Part shown: positions 18,133 through 27,086 of the stretch, in pieces
Layout of the letters: each line of letters starts with the position of its first letter
How positions within the stretch are numbered: position 1 is the stretch's first letter
DNA from: Mycobacterium sp.
GTDB lineage: Bacteria; Actinomycetota; Actinomycetes; Mycobacteriales; Mycobacteriaceae
Direction of reading: 5' to 3'
DNA length: 64,000 nt
NCBI GenBank assembly: GCA_003987775.1
Contig: RXJD01000024.1
Coordinates: 49,249 to 113,248 of the forward strand
Notes under the pieces: model-generated
What the model saw: the letters and a program-made list of their open reading frames with translations, nothing else
What the model was told of the DNA's origin: nothing
Databases searched by the model: none
Program-made: the position numbers and the translations under genes

Positions 18133-18596
18133 TGGCGGAAGGCATGGAACTCACCGATCACCTGCTGTGGCTGCTCAAGCAGGCCTTCTACCACTCGCTG
18201 ACCACCATCAACGAAGCGATGAGTGCGCACGGCGTGAGCACGGCCCAGATCGGGGTGCTGCGCCAGCTTGCCAACGAGCCGGGCCTGTCGGGGGCCGAAC
18301 TCGCGCGACGGCTGCTGATCAGCCCGCAGGGGGTTCAGGCCGCGCTGACGTCGCTGGAGCGCCGTGGTCTGGTGGAGCGGAAGAAGGACCCGCAGCACGG
18401 ACGCATCCTGCAGGCGTATCTCACCGGCGAGGGGCGCGACGTCGCCGCGACGGTGGTCGCCACGGCGCTGTCCGCCCATGAAGAGGTGTTCGGCGTCCTG
18501 AGTGCCCGGGAGCAGGAGACGTTGCGGGAGTTGCTGGGGCGGGTGGTCGAAAAGGGCACGGGCCATGAGCTTTTCAGCGACGCGAACGACGAATGA
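18129..18596 (+). CDS. MarR-family transcriptional regulator
   Basis: A 155-residue winged-helix regulator. ATG 18129 overlaps the amidohydrolase stop (ATGA); in-frame starts further upstream would lie inside that gene. The core LSGAELARRLLISPQGVQAALTSLERRGLVER and the wing DPQHGRILQAYLTGEG are typical. It probably dimerises and represses until a pathway compound binds. The two matching palindromes at 15201 and 18617 flank the operon that contains it. Confidence 0.9.
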   Translation: MMAEGMELTDHLLWLLKQAFYHSLTTINEAMSAHGVSTAQIGVLRQLANEPGLSGAELARRLLISPQGVQAALTSLERRGLVERKKDPQHGRILQAYLTGEGRDVAATVVATALSAHEEVFGVLSAREQETLRELLGRVVEKGTGHELFSDANDE

Positions 18597-18616
18597 ACCC
18601 CAGCGACTTGAGATGA

Positions 18617-18635
18617 ATAACAAGTACTTGATATT
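18617..18635. promoter_or_regulatory. Candidate MarR operator 2
   Basis: ATAACAAGTACTTGATATT, with a perfect 10-base core palindrome CAAGTACTTG at 18621-18630, lies 10 bases before the ferredoxin ATG. On the minus strand it matches operator 1 at 17 of 19 positions. Its position so close to the start suggests repression by blocking transcription of the ferredoxin-SDR-oxygenase 2 operon. Confidence 0.65.
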
Positions 18636-18644
18636 ATCGCCCGG

Positions 18645-18959
18645 ATGCCTGAGTCCCGCGCCGTGCCCCAGTTGGGTGACGCCGTCACCGAGCAGGTGAC
18701 CATCGAACTCGACCGGCGCACCGTCACGGTGCCGTATTCCAGAGGTGACACCTTGCTGCAGACCGCACGGATGGCCGGCCTGGCCGCACCGTCGTCGTGC
18801 GAAGTCGGTTCCTGCGGAACATGTATGGCGCGACTGACCGAAGGCGACGCGCGCATGCTCAACAACGACGCGCTGGAGGACGAGGAACTGGACGAGGGCT
18901 GGATCCTGACGTGTCAGGCGCTGCCCACCAGTCGCGCGGTGCGGGTGGTCTACGAATGA
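18645..18959 (+). CDS. 2Fe-2S plant-type ferredoxin
   Basis: A 104-residue protein with the plant-type ferredoxin cysteine pattern C-x4-C-x2-C (SSCEVGSCGTCMA) and a fourth Cys in LTCQALP. It is the likely electron carrier for the two Rieske oxygenases. No ferredoxin reductase gene is present in the block, so electrons must come from a reductase encoded elsewhere. Its stop overlaps the SDR start by ATGA. Confidence 0.9.
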   Translation: MPESRAVPQLGDAVTEQVTIELDRRTVTVPYSRGDTLLQTARMAGLAAPSSCEVGSCGTCMARLTEGDARMLNNDALEDEELDEGWILTCQALPTSRAVRVVYE

Positions 18960-19726
18960 GCGACAGGGTGGTCGACAGGGTGGCTTCCCGAGTGGCCCTG
19001 GTGACCGGCGGCGGCTCCGGCATCGGTGAGGCCATCTGTCACGAATTGGCAGGCCGTGGAATGAAAGTCGCCGTGCTCGACGTCAATGCGAAAGCCGCGC
19101 AACGGGTCAGCGCGGAACTGCGGACAGGCGGCGCGTCCGCCATCGCCGTGGGTGCCGATGTCACCGACCGGCCCGCCGTAGAACGGGCCTTCGCTCAGGT
19201 CCGCACCGAGCTGGGTTCGGTGTCGGTCTTGGTGACCAGCGCGGGGTTGTTCGGATTCGCGCCGTTTCTGGAGATCACCGAGCGGGACTGGACGCGGATC
19301 GTCGACGTGAACTTGACCGGCACCTTTCACTGCTGCCAGGTGGCGCTGCCCGACATGGTGGCGGCGAATTGGGGCCGGGTGGTGTTGATCTCGTCGTCGA
19401 GCGCGCAGCGCGGGTCGCCGAAGGCCGCCCACTATGCGGCGGCCAAAGGCGCGGTGCTGACGCTGGCCAAGTCGCTGGCGCGGGAATTCGCCGCATACGG
19501 GATCACGGTGAACACCATCCCGCCGTCGGGTATCGAGACACCGATGCAGCACCAAGGCCAGGCCGCCGGCTATCTGCCGCCGAACGAGCAGATCGCCGCC
19601 AGCATTCCGGTCGGGTACCTGGGCACCGGGGCCGACATCGCCGCGGCGGTGGGATTTCTGTGCTCGGAGGAGGCCCGGTTCATCACCGGCCAGGTACTCG
19701 GTGTCAACGGCGGAGCGGTGTTGTGA
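18956..19726 (+). CDS. Short-chain dehydrogenase/reductase (SDR)
   Basis: A 256-residue classical SDR from ATG 18956 (ATGA overlap with the ferredoxin). Cofactor motif TGGGSGIG lies near residue 18; catalytic Ser (ISSSSAQRG) and Y-x3-K (HYAAAKG) follow; TVNTIPPSGIETPM is the usual segment after the active site. The Asp in VLDVN at the end of strand 2 favours NAD(H). Probably oxidises an alcohol or cis-diol formed in the pathway. Confidence 0.9.
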   Translation: MSDRVVDRVASRVALVTGGGSGIGEAICHELAGRGMKVAVLDVNAKAAQRVSAELRTGGASAIAVGADVTDRPAVERAFAQVRTELGSVSVLVTSAGLFGFAPFLEITERDWTRIVDVNLTGTFHCCQVALPDMVAANWGRVVLISSSSAQRGSPKAAHYAAAKGAVLTLAKSLAREFAAYGITVNTIPPSGIETPMQHQGQAAGYLPPNEQIAASIPVGYLGTGADIAAAVGFLCSEEARFITGQVLGVNGGAVL

Positions 19727-19739
19727 GAGGCAGGCGACG

Positions 19740-20996
19740 ATGACGCGAACGGGTCGACCGGCGGAGGGGTCCTGGACCGAGCACTACCCCGAATTGGGCA
19801 CCGGCCCAATCTCTTTCCGGGACTCCACGTCACCGGAGTTCTACCAGCTCGAACGCGAGGCCGTCTTCAAGCGGGCCTGGCTCAACGTCGCTCGGGTCGA
19901 GGAGTTGCCCCGCACCGGCAGCTACGTCACCAGAGAGCTTGAGGTCGCCGGCGTCTCGGTAATCCTGGTCCGGGGCCGTGACGATCGGATCCGGGCGTTC
20001 TACAACGTCTGCCGGCACCGCGGAAACAAGCTGGTGTGGAACGACTTTCCCGGCGCGCAGACCCGCGGCACCTGCCGGCAGTTCACCTGCAAGTATCACG
20101 GCTGGCGCTACGGTCTGGACGGCGAGCTGACTTTCGTGCAGCAACAGTCGGAGTTCTTCGACCTCATTCCGGCCGATTACGGACTGGCCCCGGTGCACTG
20201 CGACATCTGGAACGGTTTCATCTTCATCAACCTGGACGCCGAACCGCGCCAAGGACTCCGGGAATTCCTGGGGCCGATGGTCACCGCCCTGGACGCCTAT
20301 CCGTTCGGGAAATTGACCGAACGCTACGAATGGGTGGCGCACAACAACAGCAACTGGAAGATCTTCGCCGACGCGTTCCAGGAGTACTACCACGTGCCCT
20401 CTCTGCACCCGCAGCAGGTGCCGCCGGAGGTGCGCGACCCGAACGCCGGATTCACGTGTGGGCACTTCCAACTCGACGGTCCGCACCGGCTGGTGTCGAC
20501 GGCGGGGCGGCGGCGTTGGCTGCTGCCGCAGGAATACATGTATCCGATCGAGCGGGCCACCCGCAGCGGACTGGTCGGCCCGTGGCGCACCCCCGACATC
20601 GGTGAGCTGCCGGGCGGGCTCAATCCGGGCGGTATCGAGCCCTGGGGGATCAGCAATTTCCAGATCTTCCCCAACGTCGAGATCCTGATCTACGGCGGGT
20701 GGTACCTGCTCTACCGGTACTGGCCCACGTCGCACAACACCCACCGCTTCGAGGCCTACACCTATTTCCACCCCGCCCGCAGCGTGCGTGAGCGGGTGGA
20801 ACACGAAGTCGCCGCGGTGGTGCTCAAGGAATTCGCCCTGCAGGACGCGGGCATGCTCGGCGGAACCCAGGCCGCCCTGGAGTACGGCATCGTCGACGAG
20901 TTCCCGCTCAACGACCAGGAGATCCTGGTGCGCCACCTGCACAAGGTGGCCGTCGACTGGGTCGAGGCGTACCGTCGCGAAACCGTGGGAGTGTGA
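19740..20996 (+). CDS. Rieske non-heme iron oxygenase, alpha subunit (copy 2)
   Basis: A 418-residue paralogue of the oxygenase at 15270. The first 60 residues align almost without change (EGSWTxHYPELGTGP). Rieske ligands are C91, H93, C117, H120; the iron site is in DAFQEYYHVPSLH. ATG 19740 matches copy 1 in length and has a GAGAGG upstream; an in-frame ATG at 19701 would lie inside the SDR gene. The substrate-facing segment after the His pair differs from copy 1, so the two may take different substrates or successive intermediates. Confidence 0.92.
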   Translation: MTRTGRPAEGSWTEHYPELGTGPISFRDSTSPEFYQLEREAVFKRAWLNVARVEELPRTGSYVTRELEVAGVSVILVRGRDDRIRAFYNVCRHRGNKLVWNDFPGAQTRGTCRQFTCKYHGWRYGLDGELTFVQQQSEFFDLIPADYGLAPVHCDIWNGFIFINLDAEPRQGLREFLGPMVTALDAYPFGKLTERYEWVAHNNSNWKIFADAFQEYYHVPSLHPQQVPPEVRDPNAGFTCGHFQLDGPHRLVSTAGRRRWLLPQEYMYPIERATRSGLVGPWRTPDIGELPGGLNPGGIEPWGISNFQIFPNVEILIYGGWYLLYRYWPTSHNTHRFEAYTYFHPARSVRERVEHEVAAVVLKEFALQDAGMLGGTQAALEYGIVDEFPLNDQEILVRHLHKVAVDWVEAYRRETVGV

Positions 20997-20998
20997 GC

Positions 20999-21334
20999 AT
21001 GTCCGCAAGTCTGCTGCCCAGTGCCTTCGCCGAACTCGAGCCCTACGCGCAAACCTGGTGTCTGGCAACCGAAACCGAACGCTGGAACGCGCGCATGGCC
21101 AGCACCATGGCCGCGATGCAGGAGTTCTACGACGCGTTCTTCCCGCGGCTGGAAGAGGCCATCGACTACTGCGACAAGTTCCCGCTCGACGACCTGCCCG
21201 ACGACGTGCTCAACCTGCTCCGCCTGATTTATTCGCTGGTCCTGGTCGCGATGGCGGTCGAGATCATGCATCAGCCGGCACCGACCAATTCCGCGGATGC
21301 CGTGATGATCCGCACCGGCGAACCGGTGCCGTGA
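20999..21334 (+). CDS. Small partner protein of Rieske oxygenase 2, unknown family
   Basis: A 111-residue paralogue of the protein at 16532. ATG 20999 is preferred (GGGAG seven bases upstream, alignment with copy 1); GTG 20993 in a GTGA overlap is possible. Shared features are the WCL motif, EFYDAxxPRxEEAxxYCD, and FPLDDLPDDVLNLLRLIYSLV. The strict one-to-one repeat of oxygenase plus small protein is its best clue to function. Confidence 0.8.
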   Translation: MSASLLPSAFAELEPYAQTWCLATETERWNARMASTMAAMQEFYDAFFPRLEEAIDYCDKFPLDDLPDDVLNLLRLIYSLVLVAMAVEIMHQPAPTNSADAVMIRTGEPVP

Positions 21335-21347
21335 GAAGGGTCAGGTC

Positions 21348-22193
21348 ATGAGTCTGCTGACGATCAACAAACTCACCGAATCGGTTGGCGCCGAGGTCTC
21401 CGGTCTCGACGCGACCGACCTCGCCGCCGACGACTCGGTAGGCAGCGTTATCCTCGACGCCCTGGAAGCCAACGGCGTCCTGGTATTTCGTGGCCTTCGG
21501 CTCGATCCCGAGGCGCAGGTCGGGTTCTGCCGCCGCCTCGGCGGCGTCGATCACTCGGCCGACGGGCATCACCCGGTCGCGGGCATCTATCCCATCACCC
21601 TGGACCCGGCGAAGAATTCGTCGGCCGCCTATCTGAAGGCGACGTTCGACTGGCACATCGACGGCTGCACGCCGCTGGGCAACGAATACCCGCAGAAGGC
21701 CACCGTGCTGTCGGCGGTGCAGGTGGCCGAATGGGGCGGGGAGACCGAGTTCGCCAATTCTTATGCGGCATACGAGGTGCTGACCGTGGCGGAAAGGGAG
21801 CAGTACCGCTCGCTGCGGGTGGTGCATTCGCTGGAGGCATCCCAACGCCGCGTCACCCCCGATCCCAGTCCCGAACAGCTGGCGCGCTGGCGGTCCCGAC
21901 CTACCCACGAGCACCCGCTGGTGTGGACGCACCGCAGCGGCCGCAAGTCGTTGGTGCTCGGTGCTTCCGCCGACTACGTCGTCGGCATGGATCCCGCTGA
22001 GGGCCGTGCCTTGCTGGCCGAGCTGCTCGCGCGCGCCACCACACCCGAGCGGGTGTACAGCCACGTCTGGTCCGTCGGCGACACCGTCATCTGGGACAAC
22101 CGCGGCGTCCTGCACCGCGCGGCGCCCTACGACCCGGCTTCTCGGCGCGAGATGTTGCGCACCACCGTGCTGGGCGACGAACCGATCCGATAA
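21348..22193 (+). CDS. TauD/TfdA-family Fe(II)/2-oxoglutarate dioxygenase
   Basis: A 281-residue dioxygenase with the facial triad WHID (H-x-D) near residue 103 and the distal His in DNRGVLHRAAPYD, followed by the 2-oxoglutarate-binding Arg (SRREMLRTT). Relatives hydroxylate taurine, phenoxyalkanoates or alkyl sulfates, releasing CO2 and succinate. It lies 13 bases after the small partner gene and is probably cotranscribed. Confidence 0.9.
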   Translation: MSLLTINKLTESVGAEVSGLDATDLAADDSVGSVILDALEANGVLVFRGLRLDPEAQVGFCRRLGGVDHSADGHHPVAGIYPITLDPAKNSSAAYLKATFDWHIDGCTPLGNEYPQKATVLSAVQVAEWGGETEFANSYAAYEVLTVAEREQYRSLRVVHSLEASQRRVTPDPSPEQLARWRSRPTHEHPLVWTHRSGRKSLVLGASADYVVGMDPAEGRALLAELLARATTPERVYSHVWSVGDTVIWDNRGVLHRAAPYDPASRREMLRTTVLGDEPIR

Positions 22194-22212
22194 CCCACCA
22201 GGAGGCACACAC

Positions 22213-22515
22213 ATGGCCAGGGCACTGCTGTTGGTCGAGAGCAAGCCCGCGTCACCGGACCTCGCGGAGGAATACCACCGCTGGCACGAGCAGACGCACC
22301 TACCGGAGATGCTCGACGTCGAGGGCTTCGCCTCGGCCCGGCGCTGGCAGGCCGTCGACGGCGACTCGTTCCTGACGCTCTACGAGATCGACACGGATGT
22401 CGAGATGGCTCGCGCCAATCTGAAAGCGGCATTGGCCAGCGGCCGCATGTCGCGGCCGTCCGCCGTCCACACCGACCCGCCTCCGGCCATGCGGTACTTC
22501 ACACCGGCGCCTTGA
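22213..22515 (+). CDS. Dimeric alpha/beta-barrel (EthD/DUF4286-like) protein
   Basis: A 100-residue protein with a near-perfect Shine-Dalgarno AGGAGG before ATG 22213. The pattern ARALLLVESKPASPDLAEEY then HRWHEQTHLPEML is the ferredoxin-like fold of EthD/Dabb-type proteins, with the typical WH..THxP motif. Such proteins assist monooxygenases or dehydrate intermediates. Last gene of the catabolic block. Confidence 0.75.
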   Translation: MARALLLVESKPASPDLAEEYHRWHEQTHLPEMLDVEGFASARRWQAVDGDSFLTLYEIDTDVEMARANLKAALASGRMSRPSAVHTDPPPAMRYFTPAP

Positions 22516-22630
22516 ATTCGACGCGATTCCTGGCCACCGCGCGAAAAGCTTGGGGCACTGACCAGTAGGTACGTCGACACCGCCTCGCCAGAGTCCACGC
22601 GACGGCGGGCGGGCTGCTATCTTCCATGCC

Positions 22631-23515
22631 ATGCCACAGATGGACCGTCGCCGCATGCTCATGATGGCGGGATTCAGCGCACTGGCGGCCGCGACCGCGG
22701 CCCCGATAGCAAACGCCAGCCCGTCCCGGCCGGCCGCACCCGCCGGCCCAGCGCCGGTGCCGGCCGCCCCCGCGGCCGGAGCGGCCGGTGGATTCATCTG
22801 GCACGACGAGTTCGACGGCCCGGCCGGTTCGGCGCCCGACCCCGGTAAGTGGTCGGTGTCGAACTTCCGCACCCCGATCCGCAACCCGGTCGGATTCGAC
22901 CAGCCGCAGTTCTGGGGGCAGTACCGCGACAGCCGCCAGAACGTGTTCCTGGACGGCAATTCCAACCTGGTACTGCGCGCCACCCACGACGGCCACGGCG
23001 GCTACTTCGGCGGCCTGGTGCACGGTCTGTGGCGCGGCGGCGTCGGCACCACCTGGGAAGCCCGGATTAAATTCAACTGCCTGGCGCCCGGCATGTGGCC
23101 GGCGTGGTGGCTGTCTAACGACGACCCGGGCCGCAGCGGCGAGATCGACCTGATCGAGTGGTACGGCAACGGCACGTGGCCTTCGGGCACCACCGTGCAC
23201 GCCAACCCCGACGGCACCGCGTTCGAGACCAACCCGATCGGCGTCGACGGCGGCTGGCACAACTGGCGCGTCAAGTGGGACGTCACCGGGATGTATTTCT
23301 GGGTGGACTATGCCGACGGCATGGCCCCGTACTTCTCGGTCCCGGCCACCGGTATCGAGAACCTGGACGAGCCCTTCAAGGAGTGGCCGTTCAACGACCC
23401 GGACTACACCGTGTTCCCGGTCCTCAACCTGGCCGTCGGTGGCTCAGGCGGCGGCGACCCGGCCGCCGGAAGCTACCCGCAGGACATGCTCGTGGACTGG
23501 GTGCGCGTCTTCTGA
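22631..23515 (+). CDS. Exported GH16 beta-1,3-glucanase-like glycoside hydrolase (Rv0315-like)
   Basis: A 294-residue protein with a Tat-type signal (DRRRMLMMAGFSALAAA, Arg pair near residue 5) and a Pro/Ala linker to residue 50. The GH16 active-site motif SGEIDLIEWYG (E-x-D-x2-E) supplies the nucleophile and acid/base Glu. Expected activity is endo-1,3-beta-glucan cleavage outside the cell. Rv0315 is the likely counterpart; in M. tuberculosis it sits next to Rv0314c, while here about 10 kb lies between. Confidence 0.9.
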   Translation: MPQMDRRRMLMMAGFSALAAATAAPIANASPSRPAAPAGPAPVPAAPAAGAAGGFIWHDEFDGPAGSAPDPGKWSVSNFRTPIRNPVGFDQPQFWGQYRDSRQNVFLDGNSNLVLRATHDGHGGYFGGLVHGLWRGGVGTTWEARIKFNCLAPGMWPAWWLSNDDPGRSGEIDLIEWYGNGTWPSGTTVHANPDGTAFETNPIGVDGGWHNWRVKWDVTGMYFWVDYADGMAPYFSVPATGIENLDEPFKEWPFNDPDYTVFPVLNLAVGGSGGGDPAAGSYPQDMLVDWVRVF

Positions 23516-23539
23516 CGCCCGAGTTTCGACGGGTGTGCC

Positions 23540-23770
23540 CTAGTTCGACAAGTGCAGGTACCAGAGCCCGTCGTCGCCCTGGCGGCAGTCCCAGTGGGTG
23601 TAAGCCCCGTCGTTGTGAGTGATCTCCACGTGCGGGCCGTCCGCCTGGCAGGCCGCTAGCGTCGCGTAACTGCCTTCGACCTGCACTTCATCGGCGTTGG
23701 CTACGGCTACTGCGGTGGTGAGCAGCGCGGCGCCGGCCGTCAGAATCCCGGCAGCGAACATGGTCTTCAT
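23540..23770 (-). CDS. Small secreted protein
   Basis: A 76-residue protein with a signal peptide (MKTMFAAGILTAGAALLTTAVAVANA) and a mature part of about 50 residues with two cysteines (AACQADG, WDCRQGDDG) likely forming a disulfide. A strong GGGGG-type ribosome site lies upstream of ATG 23770. Family not recognised; many mycobacteria encode such short exported proteins. Confidence 0.75.
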   Translation of the reverse strand: MKTMFAAGILTAGAALLTTAVAVANADEVQVEGSYATLAACQADGPHVEITHNDGAYTHWDCRQGDDGLWYLHLSN

Positions 23771-23846
23771 CTTCGAGCCCCCTTCAGACACTGTTGCCTC
23801 TCGTGTTGCCCGATTCGCCGAAACCGAAACTGTGACCACACCTCGT

Positions 23847-23862
23847 TCGAACGTATGATCGA
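23847..23862. promoter_or_regulatory. Candidate LexA/SOS box
   Basis: TCGAACGTATGATCGA fits the mycobacterial SOS box TCGAAC-N4-GTTCGA with one mismatch out of 12 fixed positions. It ends 4 bases before the ATG of the small gene at 23866 and lies 76 bases upstream of the divergent secreted-protein gene. Confidence 0.5.
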
Positions 23863-23865
23863 AAG

Positions 23866-24180
23866 ATGGGGCGGCTCGCGTCGATCGGGTACAACGGGCA
23901 ACCGCTCCGCGGACCTTTCCGCCCGGTACGGCCGCCGGTGCTGGTGCTGGTGGATCTGACGGTGTTGTTCCCGCGCGAGCCGCACCGCTCGGGCCGCTAT
24001 CACCCGAACGGCCTGCAGTTGCACAAGGTCGTCGAAGGCAGGCTGAGTTGCTGGGGGCTATGCGAACAGGGCGACTGGTGGGGGCTGGTGACCTACCCGG
24101 TGGAGTTCGGCGCCCGGCAGAAGTCGGTGACGCACTGGGTGCCGGCCTGGACGCTGCGCCGAAAAGGTGAGCGGCCCTGA
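23866..24180 (+). CDS. Conserved hypothetical protein, possibly SOS-controlled
   Basis: A 104-residue basic protein with no known motif. It is rich in Trp and Pro (GDWWGLVTYPVEFG, THWVPAWTLRRK) and has a short beta-rich core. The SOS-like box directly upstream is the only functional hint; the start ATG has no clear Shine-Dalgarno, so translation may be leaderless or weak. It ends 34 bases before the chosen start of the next gene. Confidence 0.65.
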   Translation: MGRLASIGYNGQPLRGPFRPVRPPVLVLVDLTVLFPREPHRSGRYHPNGLQLHKVVEGRLSCWGLCEQGDWWGLVTYPVEFGARQKSVTHWVPAWTLRRKGERP

Positions 24181-24214
24181 GGTTCTGCAGATGCGCACCG
24201 TTAGGGTGGACCGA

Positions 24215-25714
24215 ATGAACGAACGGCCCCTGCGACCGCTGCGCAGCGTCAAACAGATCACCCGTGGTTTGGGCGCTCTCGATCGCGAACTGTTCGAGGC
24301 GGTCGCCGAGAGCCCGACTCCGCTGCTCGACAAGGCGATGCCGCCGCTGACCCGGGCCGCCGACCATTCCAAGCTGTGGTTTGCGATCGGCGCGTTGTTG
24401 CTCGCATCGGGCAAGCACTCGGCGCAGCGCGGCGCCACGCGCGGGCTGGTGTCGCTGGGCGTCACCAGCCTGGTGACCAATCAGGTCGCCAAGCGGGTCC
24501 GCCGGCGGCCGCGTCCGCTCTACGATTCGGTGCCGCTGGTCCGGCGGGTGCGGCGACGCCCGACGTCGAATTCGTTGCCCTCGGGGCACTCCGCCAGCGC
24601 CGCCGCATTCGCCGTCGGGGTCGGCCTGGAGAACCCAACGCTGGGTTTCGGGTTGGCGTTGCTGGCCAGCCTGGTCGGGTTGTCCCGGGTGGCGGTCGGC
24701 GCGCACTACCCGGGTGATGTCGTCATCGGATTCGGCATCGGCTCCGGTATCGCCGTGCTGGGTAGCCGGCTGGTCCCGCCGATCGTCGAGACCGCGTTGC
24801 CGAAAACCGAACCACTGCGGGCGGACGTCCCGGAACGTCCCGACGGCGCCGGGGTGGTGCTGGTCGTCAACCCGGCGTCGAACAGCGGCAGCGGTGCCCG
24901 CGTCGCCGAGGAGGTTCGCGACCAGCTGTCCGCAGCGGAGATCGTCGAACTCGACCCCGATGACGACCCGGTGCAGGTATTGCGCGACGCCGCCGAGCGC
25001 GCCGAGGTGCTGGCGGTGGGCGGGGGCGATGGCACCGTCGCCGCGGCTGCGGCGGTCGCTGCCGACGCGGGTGTGCCGCTGGCCGTGTTCCCGGGCGGGA
25101 CCTTCAACCACTTCGCCAAGGACATCGGCTGCGACTCCACCGCCAAGACCATCGAGGCGATCCGGCGTGGCAGCGTGGCCTACGTCGACATGATGTGCCT
25201 CAACGAGAGTCAGATGGTGGTCAACACCGCCAGCATCGGCGCCTATCCCGCCTTCGTCCAAGAGCGGGAGAAGCTCGAGAAGCGCATCGGCAAGCCGCTG
25301 GCCGGCATGTACGCGATGCTGCACACATTGCTCAACGGCCAGCCCGTGCGCATCAGCTACGACAACAAGACGCTGCAGACCTCCCTGATGTTCATCGGCA
25401 ATTCGCTTTATCTGCCAACGGGATTCGCGCCGTCGCGGCGCACCCGGATGGACGACGGCCTGATCGACGTGCGCATTCTGGAAACCGGTCGCCGGCTGGC
25501 CAGGACCAGGATCCTGAGCGCACTGGCGCTGGGCCGGCTGGAACGCAGCCCGCTCTACCACGAGATGCAGGTGCCGGAGTTCACCTTCACCGCCGTCGAC
25601 GGACCCACCGTGGTGGCCCATGACGGCGAGATAGGCGAAAAGTACGACAAAGCCACCTTCGCCTCGAAGTACCGCGCCCTGCCGGTCTACCGCCCGCTTC
25701 CGCTCATTCGGTGA
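24215..25714 (+). CDS. Bifunctional PAP2 phosphatase / diacylglycerol kinase-like protein
   Basis: A 499-residue fusion. The N-terminal half has PAP2 motifs ([30 protein letters not shown]); the C-terminal half is a DagK/LCB5-type lipid kinase with [22 protein letters not shown] and [15 protein letters not shown] 24215 follows GGGTGGA; an in-frame ATG at 24191 is possible. The combination suggests turnover of phosphatidate or a related lipid phosphate at the membrane. The gene converges on xylB with an 11-base overlap. Confidence 0.88.
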   Translation: MNERPLRPLRSVKQITRGLGALDRELFEAVAESPTPLLDKAMPPLTRAADHSKLWFAIGALLLASGKHSAQRGATRGLVSLGVTSLVTNQVAKRVRRRPRPLYDSVPLVRRVRRRPTSNSLPSGHSASAAAFAVGVGLENPTLGFGLALLASLVGLSRVAVGAHYPGDVVIGFGIGSGIAVLGSRLVPPIVETALPKTEPLRADVPERPDGAGVVLVVNPASNSGSGARVAEEVRDQLSAAEIVELDPDDDPVQVLRDAAERAEVLAVGGGDGTVAAAAAVAADAGVPLAVFPGGTFNHFAKDIGCDSTAKTIEAIRRGSVAYVDMMCLNESQMVVNTASIGAYPAFVQEREKLEKRIGKPLAGMYAMLHTLLNGQPVRISYDNKTLQTSLMFIGNSLYLPTGFAPSRRTRMDDGLIDVRILETGRRLARTRILSALALGRLERSPLYHEMQVPEFTFTAVDGPTVVAHDGEIGEKYDKATFASKYRALPVYRPLPLIR

Positions 25715-27086
25715 GATCTCGCACCTGCGCGTAGCGCTCGAGTATCCACGGTGCGGCGTCGGCCGCATACTCGCGTGCCGCGGGTGGTGACCAGGCGGGC
25801 GGTTCCGCTGATCCGCTGCATGCCCAGGCCGCCTGCCGCGCCGCGCCCAGAGCGACGTATTCGGCTGGGGTGGGCACCAATACGGGCATGCCGAACACGC
25901 TCGGCGCGATCTCGCGCACCGCGCGTGACTGCGCCCCGCCACCGATCAGCAGGAGGCGGCGCACGCTGACGCCGTGCGCGGTGAGCTGGGCGAGGCCCTC
26001 GGCCAGTGCGCACAGCATGCCTTCCACCGCCGCCCTGGCCAGGTTGGCCGGCGTCGCATTGGCGACCCGAAGCCCGTGCAGCGCGCCACTGGCGTTGGGC
26101 CGGTTGGGTGTTCGCTCACCTTCCAGATAGGGGACAAGCACCAGGCCCGCACTGCCCGGGGGCGCCGAAAGTGCCAGCCGGGACAGTTCCGCATGGTCGA
26201 TGCTCAGCATCCTCGCCGCCGCGTCGAGCACCCGCGCCGCGTTCAGCGTGCACACCAGGGGAAGGTAACGGCCGGTGCCGTCGGCGAACCCGGCCACAAA
26301 ACCTTGATCGTCACGTACCGCAGCGGTGGCCACGGCGCACACCACACCGGAGGTTCCGATCGAGACGATCACGTCGCCTGTTACCGCGCCCAGGCCCAGC
26401 GCCGCGGCGGCATTGTCACCCAGGCCGGCTCCGAACAGTGTTGCACCGCTGACTGATTCGGAGGGACGCAGCACGCGTGGCAGTGCCGGACTGCGCCCCC
26501 GCAGCGCCAGTTCGAGCAGGTCGGCGCGGTACCGGCCGGTCTCGGCGTCGAAGTAACCGGTGCCGCTGGCGTCGCTGCGGTCGGTGGTCAGTGCCGCAGG
26601 GTCGGACTCGCCCCGCAGCCGCCAGGTCAGCCAGTCGTGCGGCAGACACACCGCCGCCGTGCGGTCGGCGTGGTGAGGTTCGTGGTCGGCGAGCCAGCGC
26701 AGTTTCGCGACCGTGACCGCGGCCAGTGGTACCAGTCCGACGGCGTGCGCCCACTCCTGCGGTCCGCCCAGTTCGTCCACCAGGTCGCGTGCTGCCCCAG
26801 CCGAGCGCACGTCGTTCCACAGCAGCGCGGGGCGCACGACTGCACCGGCGGCGTCCAGGCACACCATGCCGTGCTGCTGTGCGCCGACCGATACCGCTGC
26901 CACGTCGTCGAATCCGCCCGCCGCAGCGATCGCCTGCCCCGCCGCCGATTCCCATGCGGCCGGGTCTATTTCGGTGCCGTCGGGGTGGGCGGCCCGGCCC
27001 TGGCGAAGCACCGCGCCGGTATCGGCGTCGCACACCAGAACCTTGCAGGACTGGGTCGAGCAGTCGATGCCGGCGACCAGGGTCAC
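25704..27086 (-). CDS. xylB: Xylulokinase (FGGY family)
   Basis: A 460-residue sugar kinase phosphorylating D-xylulose to D-xylulose 5-phosphate. Motifs: phosphate-1 [13 protein letters not shown] at the N-terminus, [11 protein letters not shown] near residue 65, GTSGVVCAV in the C-terminal lobe. GTG 27086 overlaps the mannitol dehydrogenase stop by GTGA; the longer upstream frame is antisense noise. Last gene of a polyol operon: the dehydrogenase would oxidise arabitol or mannitol to the ketose and XylB would phosphorylate xylulose. Confidence 0.9.
   Translation of the reverse strand: MTLVAGIDCSTQSCKVLVCDADTGAVLRQGRAAHPDGTEIDPAAWESAAGQAIAAAGGFDDVAAVSVGAQQHGMVCLDAAGAVVRPALLWNDVRSAGAARDLVDELGGPQEWAHAVGLVPLAAVTVAKLRWLADHEPHHADRTAAVCLPHDWLTWRLRGESDPAALTTDRSDASGTGYFDAETGRYRADLLELALRGRSPALPRVLRPSESVSGATLFGAGLGDNAAAALGLGAVTGDVIVSIGTSGVVCAVATAAVRDDQGFVAGFADGTGRYLPLVCTLNAARVLDAAARMLSIDHAELSRLALSAPPGSAGLVLVPYLEGERTPNRPNASGALHGLRVANATPANLARAAVEGMLCALAEGLAQLTAHGVSVRRLLLIGGGAQSRAVREIAPSVFGMPVLVPTPAEYVALGAARQAAWACSGSAEPPAWSPPAAREYAADAAPWILERYAQVRDLTE

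Noticed and set aside
23771-25942. Long minus-strand extension upstream of the small secreted protein (800-codon frame)
   Set aside because: Only the last 76 codons have a signal peptide and ribosome site; the rest is antisense to the PAP2-kinase gene.
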